A DNA stretch of 64,000 bases from JACPDH01 sp041671505 (GTDB taxonomy: Bacteria; Acidobacteriota; Thermoanaerobaculia; Gp7-AA8), in contig JBAZBK010000019.1 in assembly GCA_041671505.1 (NCBI GenBank), positions 1 to 64,000 on the forward strand. The letters run 5' to 3'. Both the position numbers and the translations under genes were made by a program. Below the pieces are notes generated by a model. It searched no databases. It had not been told where the DNA came from and was given only the letters and a program-made list of their open reading frames with translations. This document shows positions 32,845 through 41,629 of the stretch, one piece after another (position 1 is the stretch's first letter; each line of letters starts with the position of its first letter).

Positions 32845-35418
32845 TCATTCCAGCAACAGCTCCGCGGCCGGCTCGCGAAGGTTGTAGCTCGAGCTCATCG
32901 CGCGCCCGTAGGCACCCGCGTTCGCGATGAGAAGAACGTCCCCTTCGCGCGGCGCGGGCATGGCGCGCTCGCTGCCTAACAGGTCGCCCGACTCGCAGAT
33001 CGGCCCGACGACGGTCACCGACGCGTCGGGCTCCTCGCCGGCGCGCGTGAGGTTCACGATCTCGTGCCACGCGCCGTAGAGCGCAGGGCGAATGAGCGAG
33101 TTCATCCCCGTGTCGACTCCGGCGTAGAGCATCTCCCCTTTGCCCTTGAGCTGCGTCACCGTCGCGAGCAGCACGCCCGCGCGGGCGACGAGGTAGCGTC
33201 CCGGCTCGATCCAGAGCTCGAGCTCCGGCCAGGCCGACCTGAGGCCGGCGATGCCGCGACCGATCGCACCGAGATCGAGCTCCGTGCCGTCGTGCGCGTC
33301 GGGCACTCCGAGACCGCCACCCACGTCGATGATCCTGACGCCGGGAAATCGCGCCGCGAGGCCGGCGAGACGCCTCGCGGCGTCGATCCAGGCGTCGGGG
33401 CTCATGATGCCGCTCCCCGCGTGACTGTGCAGACCTTCGATCGTCGCCCCGGCGCGATCGGCGAGCGAGGCGAGCTCGTCGAGCTCCGCGAGCGGCACAC
33501 CGAACTTTGAAAGCTGCCCCGCGGTCCGCACGTGCGCGTGGTGCCCCCGTCCCTTGCCGAGATCGACGCGGACGAAGAGCCGGCGCCCGCGAAAGATCGC
33601 GGGCCACTCGCGCAGCGGATGCAGGTTGTCGAGCGTGACGCGGATGCCCCGTTCGAGCGCCCATTCGTATTCGTGCCGCGGCGCGAAGTTAGGCGTGAAC
33701 AACACTCGATCCAGGTCGATCTCCGGAAAGAGCTCGAGGACGCGCTCGACCTCGCCCGGAGAGACGCACTCGAACCCGAGCCCCGCCCGCTCGAACCTCC
33801 GCAGGATTCCGCGATGCGGGTTCGCCTTCATCGCGAAGAGCACGCGGTCGATTCCGTCGATGGCACGCACGCGCGCCGCGGCTTCGTCGAGCGAGGGCGC
33901 GTCGTAGACGTAACGAGGGCTCGCCTCGCGCGCGACCGCGAGCAGCTCCTCCTTCCGGCGCATCCACCACGGCTCCGGGCCGGCGACCGGACGCGCCGCG
34001 CCGTCGGAGAGCTCGCGCCACGTCGGGCCGAAAACCGACTCGCGCCTTCCGATGAGCAGGTGGTGCAGATCCCGCGCGAGCCGTTCCGCGTCGTCTTCGT
34101 CGACGACGAACGAGAGATTCAGATCGCTCGCGGCCTGAGAGACGAGGTGCAGGCGCAGCTCCGAGAAAATTTCGAGCGCGGGCCCGAGGCGCGGAAGGAT
34201 CGAACGGATCCGGCGGCCGACGAGGCTGACTGCGGCGCAGCCGGTCACGAAGCTCGCGCGGCAGAGCGGGGCGAGATCGGCAGCGAGGCCGTCGAGCACC
34301 CCCTGCGTAATCGCGTTCGCGGTCGGGTCGAGCGTGACCGTCACGTTCGTCTCGGAGGTCGAGACCAGATCGATCGACAGCCCCCGGCTCTTGAAGCATG
34401 CGAACGCGTCGGCGAGGAAGCCGACCTGCTGCCACATCCCGATCGTCTCCATCGAGACGAGCGTGATCCCTTTCTTCACCGAGACTGCCTTGACCTGCGG
34501 CACGTCGGCGCCGACCGGGCCGATCGTCGTTCCCTGAAGCGCCGGCCTTCCCGTGCAGAGGACACGCAGAGGAATCCGCCTCGCCCGCGCCGGGGCAATC
34601 GCCCGCGGGTGGAGCACCTTCGCCCCGGTCGTCGCGATCTCCTGCGCCTCGTCGTAGTCGAGGTGCTCGAGCAGGCGCGCGTCGGGAACGACGCGCGGAT
34701 CGGCGGAGAACATCCCGGGGACGTCGGTCCAGATCTCGATGCGACGCGCCTCGAGCTTCGCTCCGAAGTACGACGCGGAGGTGTCAGAGCCGCCGCGGCC
34801 GAGGACGACCGTCTCGCCGGCGGTGTTGCTCGCGATGAAGCCTTGAGTGAGAAGGAGCGTGCCGTGTGAGGCCATGCTGGCCGAAAGTTCGGGTTCGGCG
34901 TCGAACGCGCACTGCGCCGACAGAAAGAGGCTCGCGTCGCTCGCGTTCCGCGGCGGCGCGGAGACGAGGTGTTCGCGCGCATCGATCCAGACCGCCGGCA
35001 GCCCGCGCCGCTGGAGGTACGCGACGCCCATCCGCGTCGCCATCAGCTCGCCTAACGCCATGAGGCGGGCATGAATGCGCGGGCTCGCTTCGCCGAGGAG
35101 CTGGATCCCCGTTGCGATCTGGCGCAGCTCGGCAAAGTCGGCCGACAGGATCGCGTCGGCGTCGACGGCGAGCTCTCGCGCAAGGCCTCGATGCGCCGAT
35201 TCGATCGCGTCGAGCGTCTCGGGAAGATCGACGGCTGTGATGCGTGACGCGATGGCCTCGAGTCGGTTCGAGATTCCCGAGAGCGCCGAGTGGACGACGA
35301 GGACGTGCTCCGTCTCGCGCAACGCGGCCTCGGCCGTGTCGGCGATGAACGCCCAGTTCGGCGCCGTCGACACGCTCGTGCCTCCGAATTTCAGGACGAT
35401 CCAGCCGGGCTCGGTCAT
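32845..35418 (-). CDS. lysAC: Bifunctional aspartate kinase / diaminopimelate decarboxylase
   Basis: First and last steps of lysine synthesis on one chain. I place the start at 35418 (MTEPGWIVLKFGGTSVS), giving 857 residues; upstream Met codons at 35445 and 35448 are alternatives and none has a ribosome site. Residues 1-460 are aspartokinase (KFGGTSV, GRGGSDTSAS, IWTDVPGMFSADPR, then two ACT segments, VSMETIGMWQQVGFLADAF). Residues 475-857 are PLP decarboxylase: the Schiff-base lysine in VLFAMKANPH, HSHAGSG and the late CESGDLLG/ANAGAYG. Fusions of these two enzymes are known in some bacteria. Alone here; no other lysine gene is nearby. Confidence 0.92.
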   Translation of the reverse strand: MTEPGWIVLKFGGTSVSTAPNWAFIADTAEAALRETEHVLVVHSALSGISNRLEAIASRITAVDLPETLDAIESAHRGLARELAVDADAILSADFAELRQIATGIQLLGEASPRIHARLMALGELMATRMGVAYLQRRGLPAVWIDAREHLVSAPPRNASDASLFLSAQCAFDAEPELSASMASHGTLLLTQGFIASNTAGETVVLGRGGSDTSASYFGAKLEARRIEIWTDVPGMFSADPRVVPDARLLEHLDYDEAQEIATTGAKVLHPRAIAPARARRIPLRVLCTGRPALQGTTIGPVGADVPQVKAVSVKKGITLVSMETIGMWQQVGFLADAFACFKSRGLSIDLVSTSETNVTVTLDPTANAITQGVLDGLAADLAPLCRASFVTGCAAVSLVGRRIRSILPRLGPALEIFSELRLHLVSQAASDLNLSFVVDEDDAERLARDLHHLLIGRRESVFGPTWRELSDGAARPVAGPEPWWMRRKEELLAVAREASPRYVYDAPSLDEAAARVRAIDGIDRVLFAMKANPHRGILRRFERAGLGFECVSPGEVERVLELFPEIDLDRVLFTPNFAPRHEYEWALERGIRVTLDNLHPLREWPAIFRGRRLFVRVDLGKGRGHHAHVRTAGQLSKFGVPLAELDELASLADRAGATIEGLHSHAGSGIMSPDAWIDAARRLAGLAARFPGVRIIDVGGGLGVPDAHDGTELDLGAIGRGIAGLRSAWPELELWIEPGRYLVARAGVLLATVTQLKGKGEMLYAGVDTGMNSLIRPALYGAWHEIVNLTRAGEEPDASVTVVGPICESGDLLGSERAMPAPREGDVLLIANAGAYGRAMSSSYNLREPAAELLLE

Positions 35419-35498
35419 CGGTGAGGAGAGAGGATAGCGCGCCATCATGAATAGAGGAACGGCGAAAAATGCGGGCCGCGAGGTTCCGCCGGAGGCGC

Positions 35499-35652
35499 GA
35501 AAACCGAAATGAAGAATGTCGAATGGAGAATGCAGAATGGAGAGGCTCTCACCTGCGTGAGCGCTACGGCAGCGGGAGCCGCCGAACGCGCTCCTCCCGC
35601 GTCTAGGTCTTCATTCGTCATTCTCCATTCGACATTCTTCATTTCGGTTTTC
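35499..35652. repeat. Inverted repeat, GAATGGAGAATG type
   Basis: The left arm 35499-35542 and right arm 35609-35652 match at 41 of 44 positions, the first 34 perfectly (GAAAACCGAAATGAAGAATG continues the same way in both). The spacer is GC-rich and contains small palindromes. It sits between the divergent lysAC and SUI1-like genes, where promoters would also be needed, with 33 bp left on the right. The rest of 35449-35685 has no gene. Confidence 0.9.
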
Positions 35653-35685
35653 GACCTCGTCATCAATCCTTGTTACGCTTGACCC

Positions 35686-36012
35686 ATGCCGAAGCTTGTC
35701 TACACCACCGATCCTGTTCTCGCGCGGAAACTGCGCGAGGACGGAGAGATGCCGGAGGCTCGCGACCTCGCGCCCGCGGAGCAGACGATCCGGGTCGCGA
35801 TCGACAGGAAGCGGCGCAAGGGGAAGTCGGTGACCGCTGCGTCGGGCTTCCGGCTCACGCCGGCGTCGCTCGAGAAGCTCGCCCGGCAGCTCAAGGCGCG
35901 CTGTGCCGCCGGCGGAAGCACGAAGCAGGGAGAGATCGAAGTTCAGGGCGAGCACGTGGATGTGATCGGCGAAGCGCTTGCAAGCCTCGGGTACCGCGTC
36001 AAGAAGGGGTGA
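35686..36012 (+). CDS. SUI1/eIF1-like (YciH-type) protein
   Basis: 108 residues. The N terminus (LVYTTDPVLARKLRED) leads to the SUI1 beta-alpha core: IRVAIDRKRRKGKSVTAASGF, LTPASLEKLARQLKARCAAGG, STKQGEIEVQGEHVDVIGEAL, ASLGYRVKKG. In bacteria this family (YciH) is thought to bind the ribosome and tune start-site or translation fidelity under stress. It is a single gene flanked by repeats on both sides. Convincing family member; role inferred. Confidence 0.9.
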   Translation: MPKLVYTTDPVLARKLREDGEMPEARDLAPAEQTIRVAIDRKRRKGKSVTAASGFRLTPASLEKLARQLKARCAAGGSTKQGEIEVQGEHVDVIGEALASLGYRVKKG

Positions 36013-36023
36013 AGGGGAATCAT

Positions 36024-36171
36024 GTGGAGTGCGCAAGCGCCAGCTTGCGCTCTTCCTCGGCGGAAGCCGCAGCTTCCGCGCTTTCCTTCGTGCGATCAAC
36101 AGCAGAAGCTTCCACCCGCCGAAGCTTCGCTTCGACGTGGAAGAGCGCAAGCTTGCGCTTGCGCACTCCAC
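36024..36171. repeat. GC-rich inverted repeat, GTGGAGTGCGCAAGC type
   Basis: Outer arms 36024-36056 and 36139-36171 match at 32 of 33 positions; they begin GTGGAGTGCGCAAGCGC. Inner words (GGAAGCCGCAGCTTCC, GAAGCTTC) form further small palindromes. It starts 11 bp after the SUI1-like stop. A pyrimidine-rich CCTTTGGCCT array (about 36176-36240) follows, like a lone right arm of another element. Confidence 0.85.
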
Positions 36172-36270
36172 CTGGGCCTTTCGCCTGCTCTGGCCTATGA
36201 CCTTTGGCCTCTGGCCTGCCCCCTAACCTTTGGCCTGCGATAAGATGGCCCCGCAGCAGCCGTGACCGTT

Positions 36271-37665
36271 ATGACCGAACGCCGACTCGAAGTCGTGATC
36301 CTGGCCGCGGGCCAGGGCAAGAGGATGAAGTCGAAGAGGATCAAGGTCCTCCATCGCGCCGCAGGGCGCGCGCTGGTCGACTACGTGCTCGACATGTCGC
36401 TCGCGCTCTCGGGGCACGCCCCGGTGATGGTGGTCGGTCACGATCGCGAAGCTGTCATCGCGCACTGCGACGGACGCGCGCGCTTCGCCGTCCAGGAGCA
36501 GCAGCTCGGTACCGGTCACGCCGTTCTTCAGGCGGTCAAGGTGCTCGGCGATCTCTGCGGGGCCGACGTCCTGGTCCTCTCGGGAGACGTTCCTCTGACG
36601 CGCCCGGAGACGCTTCGCGCGCTGCTCGACGAGCACCTCTCGCGAGGGCACGGCGTCTCGATGATGACGATGGTTCTCGACGACGCCGGCTCCTACGGCC
36701 GCATCGCCCGCGGTCCCGAAGGAAACGTGGAGCGGATCGTCGAGGCGAAGGACGCTTCGTCCGCCGAGCTTCGGATTCGCGAGGTGAACGCCGGCATCTA
36801 TGTCTTCCGGGGCGAAAATCTCGAGAGCGATCTCGCCGCGCTCTCGTCGAGCAACGCGCAGGGTGAGTACTACCTCACCGACGTGATCGCGACGGCGCGA
36901 CGGCGGAAGGAATCGGTCGGGGCCCTGATCGCCGAGCCGATCGAAGCGCTCGGCGTGAACTCACGCGCCGATCTCGCGCACGTCGAGCACGAGCTCGTGC
37001 GCCGGTCGATTTCGAGATTGATGTCCGAAGGCGTGACCTTCCGGAATCCCGACAGCGTCACCCTCGACAGCCACGTGCGGATCGGCCAGGACACAGTGGT
37101 TTATCCGTTCGCCGTGCTCGAGGGCGAAACCGTCATCGGCACGGATTGCGTCATCGGCCCGGGCACCCATCTGAAGAACTGTCGCATCGGAAACGGCGTG
37201 GAGATCAAGACCGGAACGGTCGCCGAGGATTCGATCGTCGCGGACGGCGCGGCGGTCGGCCCTTACGCGCACCTGCGCGGCGGCACGGTGCTCGGCGAGA
37301 AGGTCAAGGTCGGAAACTTCGTGGAAACGAAGAAGGCGGTCTTCGGCAAGGGTGCGAAGGCTTCACACCTGTCGTATGTAGGCGACGCCGAGATCGGCGC
37401 CGACTGCAACATCGGCGCGGGAACCATCACCTGCAACTATGACGGCGTCCGAAAGCACAAGACAGTGCTCGAGGATGGCGTATTCATTGGCTCCGACACG
37501 CAACTCGTGGCCCCGGTTCGTGTCGGCAAAGGCGCCTACGTCGGCGCCGGATCGACGATCACCAAGGACGTGCCTGCAGACGCCCTCGCATTGACGAGGA
37601 CACCGCAACGGACCATCGAAGGATGGGCCGCGAGAAAGCGGGAAGAGCAGGCTGGCAAAAAATGA
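36271..37665 (+). CDS. glmU: UDP-N-acetylglucosamine pyrophosphorylase / glucosamine-1-phosphate acetyltransferase
   Basis: Makes UDP-GlcNAc for peptidoglycan and lipopolysaccharide. 464 residues from the ATG at 36271; a GTG at 36262 is possible. N-terminal uridylyltransferase: LAAGQGKRMKSKRIKVLH, then QLGTGHAVLQA and VLSGDVPL. C-terminal left-handed beta helix of hexapeptide repeats from about 250, ending with SDTQLVAPVRVGKGAYVGAGS. The lysine- and asparagine-bearing GAGTITCNYDG segment is conserved. Complete, bifunctional as in most bacteria. Confidence 0.97.
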   Translation: MTERRLEVVILAAGQGKRMKSKRIKVLHRAAGRALVDYVLDMSLALSGHAPVMVVGHDREAVIAHCDGRARFAVQEQQLGTGHAVLQAVKVLGDLCGADVLVLSGDVPLTRPETLRALLDEHLSRGHGVSMMTMVLDDAGSYGRIARGPEGNVERIVEAKDASSAELRIREVNAGIYVFRGENLESDLAALSSSNAQGEYYLTDVIATARRRKESVGALIAEPIEALGVNSRADLAHVEHELVRRSISRLMSEGVTFRNPDSVTLDSHVRIGQDTVVYPFAVLEGETVIGTDCVIGPGTHLKNCRIGNGVEIKTGTVAEDSIVADGAAVGPYAHLRGGTVLGEKVKVGNFVETKKAVFGKGAKASHLSYVGDAEIGADCNIGAGTITCNYDGVRKHKTVLEDGVFIGSDTQLVAPVRVGKGAYVGAGSTITKDVPADALALTRTPQRTIEGWAARKREEQAGKK

Positions 37666-37692
37666 CCGCTTCACCCAGGGGGCCAATCCTCG

Positions 37693-39105
37693 ATGTCCAC
37701 CAAGACGTATGACCTCGTCGTCATCGGTGCAGGACCCGCAGGCGTGTCGGGTGCCTCGACCGCAGCGGTTTTCGGCAGACGCGTCGCGCTGATCGAGCGC
37801 GACCCCGCCATCGGCGGCGCCGGCATCAACACGGGAACGATTCCTTCGAAGACGCTGCGCGAAACGGCGCTGACTCTATCGGGGCTTCGCGCGCGGAAGC
37901 TGCAGATCGACCTCGTGCTGCGACAGGAGGCGACGATCGCCGACCTGATGCGGCACGAGCGCGCCGTGACCGAGAGCGCGCGCAACCTGCAACTCCACCG
38001 CCTGCGCCACTTCGACGTCGACCTCCTTTACGGGAGCGCTTCTTTCGTCGACGCAAACACCGTGCGCGTAAACCTTCGCGGCGGGAGCGAGCTCTTCCTT
38101 CGCGCGTCGCATTTCCTCATCGCCAGCGGCTCGTCGCCCTACCGCCCACCCGAGTTTCCGTTCGAAGATTCGAAAGTCCATGACTCGGACGAGATCCTCG
38201 ACCTCGGTCGCATCCCGCGCAGCCTCGCCGTCATCGGCGCGGGAGTCATCGGAAGCGAGTACGCCTGCACGTTCGCCTGTCTCGGGACGCGCGTCTGGCT
38301 GATCGATTCGCGAGCGGAGCTCCTTCCCTTCCTCGATCGCGACATCGCCCGGACTCTGGAGCTCGCGATGGAGAGAAACGGCGTCGAGCTGATCTGGAAC
38401 GAGAAGGTGGTGTCGTGTGCCGCCCCCGACGGGGACGAAGTGATCCTCAAGCTCGCGTCGGGCAGGACGATCTGCGCGGAAGGCGTTCTCGTGGCCTCGG
38501 GGCGCACCAGCAACACCGAGCCGCTCAACCTGGCCGCAGCGGGGATCACGCCGGGCAAGCGGGGAGTGATTCCAGTCGACGGTTCGTACGCGACGGAGGT
38601 GCCGCACATCTACGCGGCAGGCGACGTGATCGGCTTCCCTGCGCTCGCCTCGACGAGCATCGAGCAGGCACGCGTCGCCGTCTGTCACGCCTTCGGTCTC
38701 GGCTTCAAGAATTCGCTTCCACACCTGCTCCCGACAGGGATCTACACGATTCCCGAGGTGAGCGCCGTCGGTGAGACGGAACAGTCGCTCAGCGAGCTCG
38801 GAATCGACTACGTCGTCGGTCGCGCGACTTACCTCGACAATCCGCGCGGCAAGATCATCGGCGACGAGGTGGGGATGCTGAAGCTGATCTTCCGTGCCGA
38901 CGACATGAAGCTCCTCGGCGTTCACGTCATCGGCGAGCAGGCGACCGAGCTGATCCACATCGGCCTCGTCGCGATGCTGACGAGCTCCGGTGCCGACCTG
39001 TTCAATCAGGCCTGCTTCAACTACCCGACGCTCGGCGATCTCTACAAGTACGCGACGTACGACGCGATGATGCGCAAGGAGATGATGCGTGGGGGGCGGG
39101 ACTGA
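37693..39105 (+). CDS. sthA: Soluble pyridine nucleotide transhydrogenase
   Basis: FAD protein that balances NADPH and NADH. 470 residues. FAD loop VIGAGPAGVSGAS, and GGAGINTGTIPSKTLRE, where the redox disulfide of lipoamide dehydrogenase and glutathione reductase would be: both cysteines are absent, which marks a transhydrogenase and rules out disulfide reductase activity. Pyridine-nucleotide loop VIGAGVIGSEYACTFA, and ATPATD-type HIYAAGDVIGFP. The C-terminal dimer domain ends VGLVAMLTSSGADLF, with the two cysteine-free segments intact. Followed two bases later by a 47-bp hairpin. Confidence 0.92.
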   Translation: MSTKTYDLVVIGAGPAGVSGASTAAVFGRRVALIERDPAIGGAGINTGTIPSKTLRETALTLSGLRARKLQIDLVLRQEATIADLMRHERAVTESARNLQLHRLRHFDVDLLYGSASFVDANTVRVNLRGGSELFLRASHFLIASGSSPYRPPEFPFEDSKVHDSDEILDLGRIPRSLAVIGAGVIGSEYACTFACLGTRVWLIDSRAELLPFLDRDIARTLELAMERNGVELIWNEKVVSCAAPDGDEVILKLASGRTICAEGVLVASGRTSNTEPLNLAAAGITPGKRGVIPVDGSYATEVPHIYAAGDVIGFPALASTSIEQARVAVCHAFGLGFKNSLPHLLPTGIYTIPEVSAVGETEQSLSELGIDYVVGRATYLDNPRGKIIGDEVGMLKLIFRADDMKLLGVHVIGEQATELIHIGLVAMLTSSGADLFNQACFNYPTLGDLYKYATYDAMMRKEMMRGGRD

Positions 39106-39106
39106 A

Positions 39107-39207
39107 GAACAGCCGAAGTTAGAACGTAGAACGCTGAATTGTGAATCCAGAATGAAAACCGTTCTGGGTTCAGAATTCAGCGTTCTACGTTCTAACTTCG
39201 GCTGTTC
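39107..39207. repeat. Long hairpin, GAACAGCCGAAGTTAG type
   Basis: Arms 39107-39153 and 39161-39207 match at 44 of 47 positions with a 7-bp spacer, the tightest hairpin in the window. It lies one base after the sthA stop and 48 bp before the end of the convergent VWA gene. An RNA from either strand would fold into a nearly perfect 47-bp stem. Confidence 0.93.
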
Positions 39208-39255
39208 GATCGCACCCGGCAGACTTAAGCCGCGAGCGACTCGTCGATGGTGCTC

Positions 39256-41037
39256 TCAAGGGATATACCCCCTGATCGACCGCACGATCGCGCCTTCCTT
39301 CTTCACCTTCACCTCGACGGAGCGGTAGGCGCTGTCGTTCTTCGTCGACTCGGCGTAGTAGCCGACGAGATACTGCGAGCGAAGGTCGCGCTCGAGCTTG
39401 TCGTAGGTTGCCGAGAGCCCTTCGACGTTCTTGACGAAGTAGACGACCGCTCCGGTCTCCGCGGCGAGATTCTTGATCGACGACGAGCCGATCGACGGAA
39501 CTCCGATCGCGATGAAGTAGACCGGCACGCGCGCGGTTCTCACGTACTGGAGCATCTGGTCGTACTTGAGGCGTGACACCGTGTCCTCGCCGTCGGTGAC
39601 GACGATGAGAGCCTTGCGGCCCGGGATCGCCCGGAAGCGGTAGAGCCCCGTGACGATCGCATCGTAGAGAGCCGTGCCGCCGTCGGGCTCGGGCATCGCC
39701 TCGATCTGGGTCGTGAGCGACGCGACATCGGTGAGGAACGGCGATACCCGCTGAGCTTCCCAGGAGAAGCCGCCGAAGAATGCGCGGTCGCCCGGCGAGA
39801 GGATGTCCTTGAAGAACTCGATCGCAGCCTGGCGCGCGACCTCGATCCTCGGTTTCATCGATCCGGAGTGATCGACGAGCACGCCGATCGAGAGGGGAAG
39901 GTTCGACGCGAAGTTGAAGGTCGCGATCTTCTGCGACTTCCCCTGCTCGAAAACGGTGAAATCGTCCTGCACCAGGCCTGCAACGACAGCCCCCCCTTTG
40001 TCGACGACCGTCACGGGAAGCTCGATGAGGTTGACCTGAATCTCTTCGCCGAACCTCTGGCCGTTGAGAAACATGAGATCGGACGCGAGCTCGCGCCCCT
40101 CCGCGTCGAGCACGAGCGCGGTGATGAACTCGGCGCCGTCGAGCGATTTCGTCGGGATCGATATGGCGTAGGGAGCGTGGGTCCACTCGGTGAGGCGGCG
40201 CCCTCCCGCGTCGAGCGTCACTTTCGCGATCGCGGAGTTCGCGCCGTTCTGAACGCTGACTTTGATGTGGGTCACGCCGTCGGGCGTCGCGTTGCGGCTG
40301 ATCTTCGCTTCGACGGGGTTGTCCCGCTCGTTGACGACCCAGGCGTCGGCATCGACGAAGCGACCCTTTGGGTCGAAGCCGAGCACGCGCACCTCGACGC
40401 GGCGCGGAAGGCTGCCGAGATCGAGCTCCGCGTGGTACGGCGGGGCGTTCTTCGTGAAGATCTTCTTCTCGCCGATCCAGAACTCGACCTTCTTCACCGG
40501 CGGCTTCACGTCGACGTCGACGATGAACAGGTTTGGCGCGAGGTCGCGCCGCGGCGGCCTGATCTTCACCGCTCCCGCCGTCTCCGGCACGAGCCCTTCC
40601 GCGACGATTTCTTCGGCTCCCGCATTCTCTGCGGCGACGTACTCGCGGCCCGTCTTCGCGATCTCGATCGACGCCGACGCCTTGCCGAGGATCATCGGCA
40701 TCTCGTTCTCGATCGGGACGATCAGCCTCACGTCGACTGCGACCGTTCCCGTTGGAACCGTCTGCACGAAGCTGAACGAGCGCGCATCCGCGCGCAGCTG
40801 GTAGCGGAACGTGCGCGTGACGATTCCAGTCTGCGTGATCGAGCCTTGCAGCTCGAGCGGCACTCCGGGAGGCGCTTCGATCCCTTCGAACGAAGCGGTC
40901 ATCCGCGTCACCACTCCCGCGTCGCTGTCGCCGAGCGTCTCGTGCGTCAGCTTGATCGGCGAAGGCGTCGGGGGCGCCGGCTCCGCGAGAGCGGGCAGGG
41001 AAAGAGCGAGAATGACCGTGGCGATGGTGATTCGCAT
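39256..41037 (-). CDS. Secreted VWA-domain protein of the acidobacterial VWFA-related type
   Basis: 593 residues from the ATG at 41037, which starts a signal peptide (RITIATVILALSLPALAEP); the open frame extends further upstream but is not protein-like. Residues up to about 330 are beta-sandwich-like. Then comes VQVNLIELPVTVVDKGGAVV with LVQDDFTVFEQGKSQKIATF, the pre-domain of VWFA-related proteins known mainly from Acidobacteriota. The VWA MIDAS motif is VLVDHSGSMKPR, with a second-site VVTDGEDTVS. Extracytoplasmic, probable adhesion or assembly factor, binding partner unknown. The gene is convergent with sthA and divergent from mobB. Confidence 0.88.
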   Translation of the reverse strand: MRITIATVILALSLPALAEPAPPTPSPIKLTHETLGDSDAGVVTRMTASFEGIEAPPGVPLELQGSITQTGIVTRTFRYQLRADARSFSFVQTVPTGTVAVDVRLIVPIENEMPMILGKASASIEIAKTGREYVAAENAGAEEIVAEGLVPETAGAVKIRPPRRDLAPNLFIVDVDVKPPVKKVEFWIGEKKIFTKNAPPYHAELDLGSLPRRVEVRVLGFDPKGRFVDADAWVVNERDNPVEAKISRNATPDGVTHIKVSVQNGANSAIAKVTLDAGGRRLTEWTHAPYAISIPTKSLDGAEFITALVLDAEGRELASDLMFLNGQRFGEEIQVNLIELPVTVVDKGGAVVAGLVQDDFTVFEQGKSQKIATFNFASNLPLSIGVLVDHSGSMKPRIEVARQAAIEFFKDILSPGDRAFFGGFSWEAQRVSPFLTDVASLTTQIEAMPEPDGGTALYDAIVTGLYRFRAIPGRKALIVVTDGEDTVSRLKYDQMLQYVRTARVPVYFIAIGVPSIGSSSIKNLAAETGAVVYFVKNVEGLSATYDKLERDLRSQYLVGYYAESTKNDSAYRSVEVKVKKEGAIVRSIRGYIP

Positions 41038-41131
41038 TCCCTCCACAACGACGCCGAAGGCGCGCGCGATTCTCACCGCGGGACGTGCGACACTGGATGT
41101 TGACAGCGGCGGCTCGCCGCCGACGCCAGAC

Positions 41132-41629
41132 ATGCGCAGGCTCGTCGGGATCATCGGCTTCTCACGGTCGGGCAAAACGACGCTCGCCGTGGCTCTCGTC
41201 CGCCATTTCGCCGGGCGCGGCGAACGGGTTGCGTACGTGAAGCACACCCACCACGCGGTCGGCGAGCTCGCGCACGGAGGAGACACCCGGCTCGCTCTCG
41301 ACGCCGGCGCCGCGCTCGTCGTCATCGCCGATGAGGAAGACGCCGTGCGGTGGGATCGCGCCGGAAATCGAGAGGGCCCCCTCCCCTACGAAAGCCCATC
41401 TTCCCTGGTCTCGTCGGTCGATGCCGAACGGGTCATCGTCGAGGGTTGGAAGGACACGCGCCTCTGGCCGGTGATCCTGGTCGAGCGCGAGGGAGCCGAT
41501 TCGCTCCGGCCGGCGACCGGAATCGCGGCGGTTGTCTCGTCGTCCCCGACCGCGCTGCCGGTGCCGCACTTCGCGCCCGACGACCTCGCCGCGATCGCCG
41601 CGTTTGTCGATAAAATCGCGGGCTCCTGA
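41132..41629 (+). CDS. mobB: Molybdopterin-guanine dinucleotide biosynthesis adapter MobB-like GTPase
   Basis: 165 residues from the ATG at 41132; a longer frame upstream is antisense to the VWA gene and not used. Walker A VGIIGFSRSGKTTLAVALVRHF, then the MobB-like VKHTHHAVGELAHGGDTRLALDAGA (the His-rich stretch) and the second motif VIVEGWKDTRLWPVILVE. Helps load molybdenum cofactor into enzymes. No other Mo-cofactor gene (moa, moe, mobA) is visible, so it is an orphan in this window. Its stop overlaps the next ATG (TGATG). Confidence 0.87.
   Translation: MRRLVGIIGFSRSGKTTLAVALVRHFAGRGERVAYVKHTHHAVGELAHGGDTRLALDAGAALVVIADEEDAVRWDRAGNREGPLPYESPSSLVSSVDAERVIVEGWKDTRLWPVILVEREGADSLRPATGIAAVVSSSPTALPVPHFAPDDLAAIAAFVDKIAGS

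Noticed and set aside
35419..35685. A lysine riboswitch before lysAC
   Set aside because: The leader region is filled by the GAATGGAG inverted repeat and shows none of the lysine-box conserved elements I could look for.
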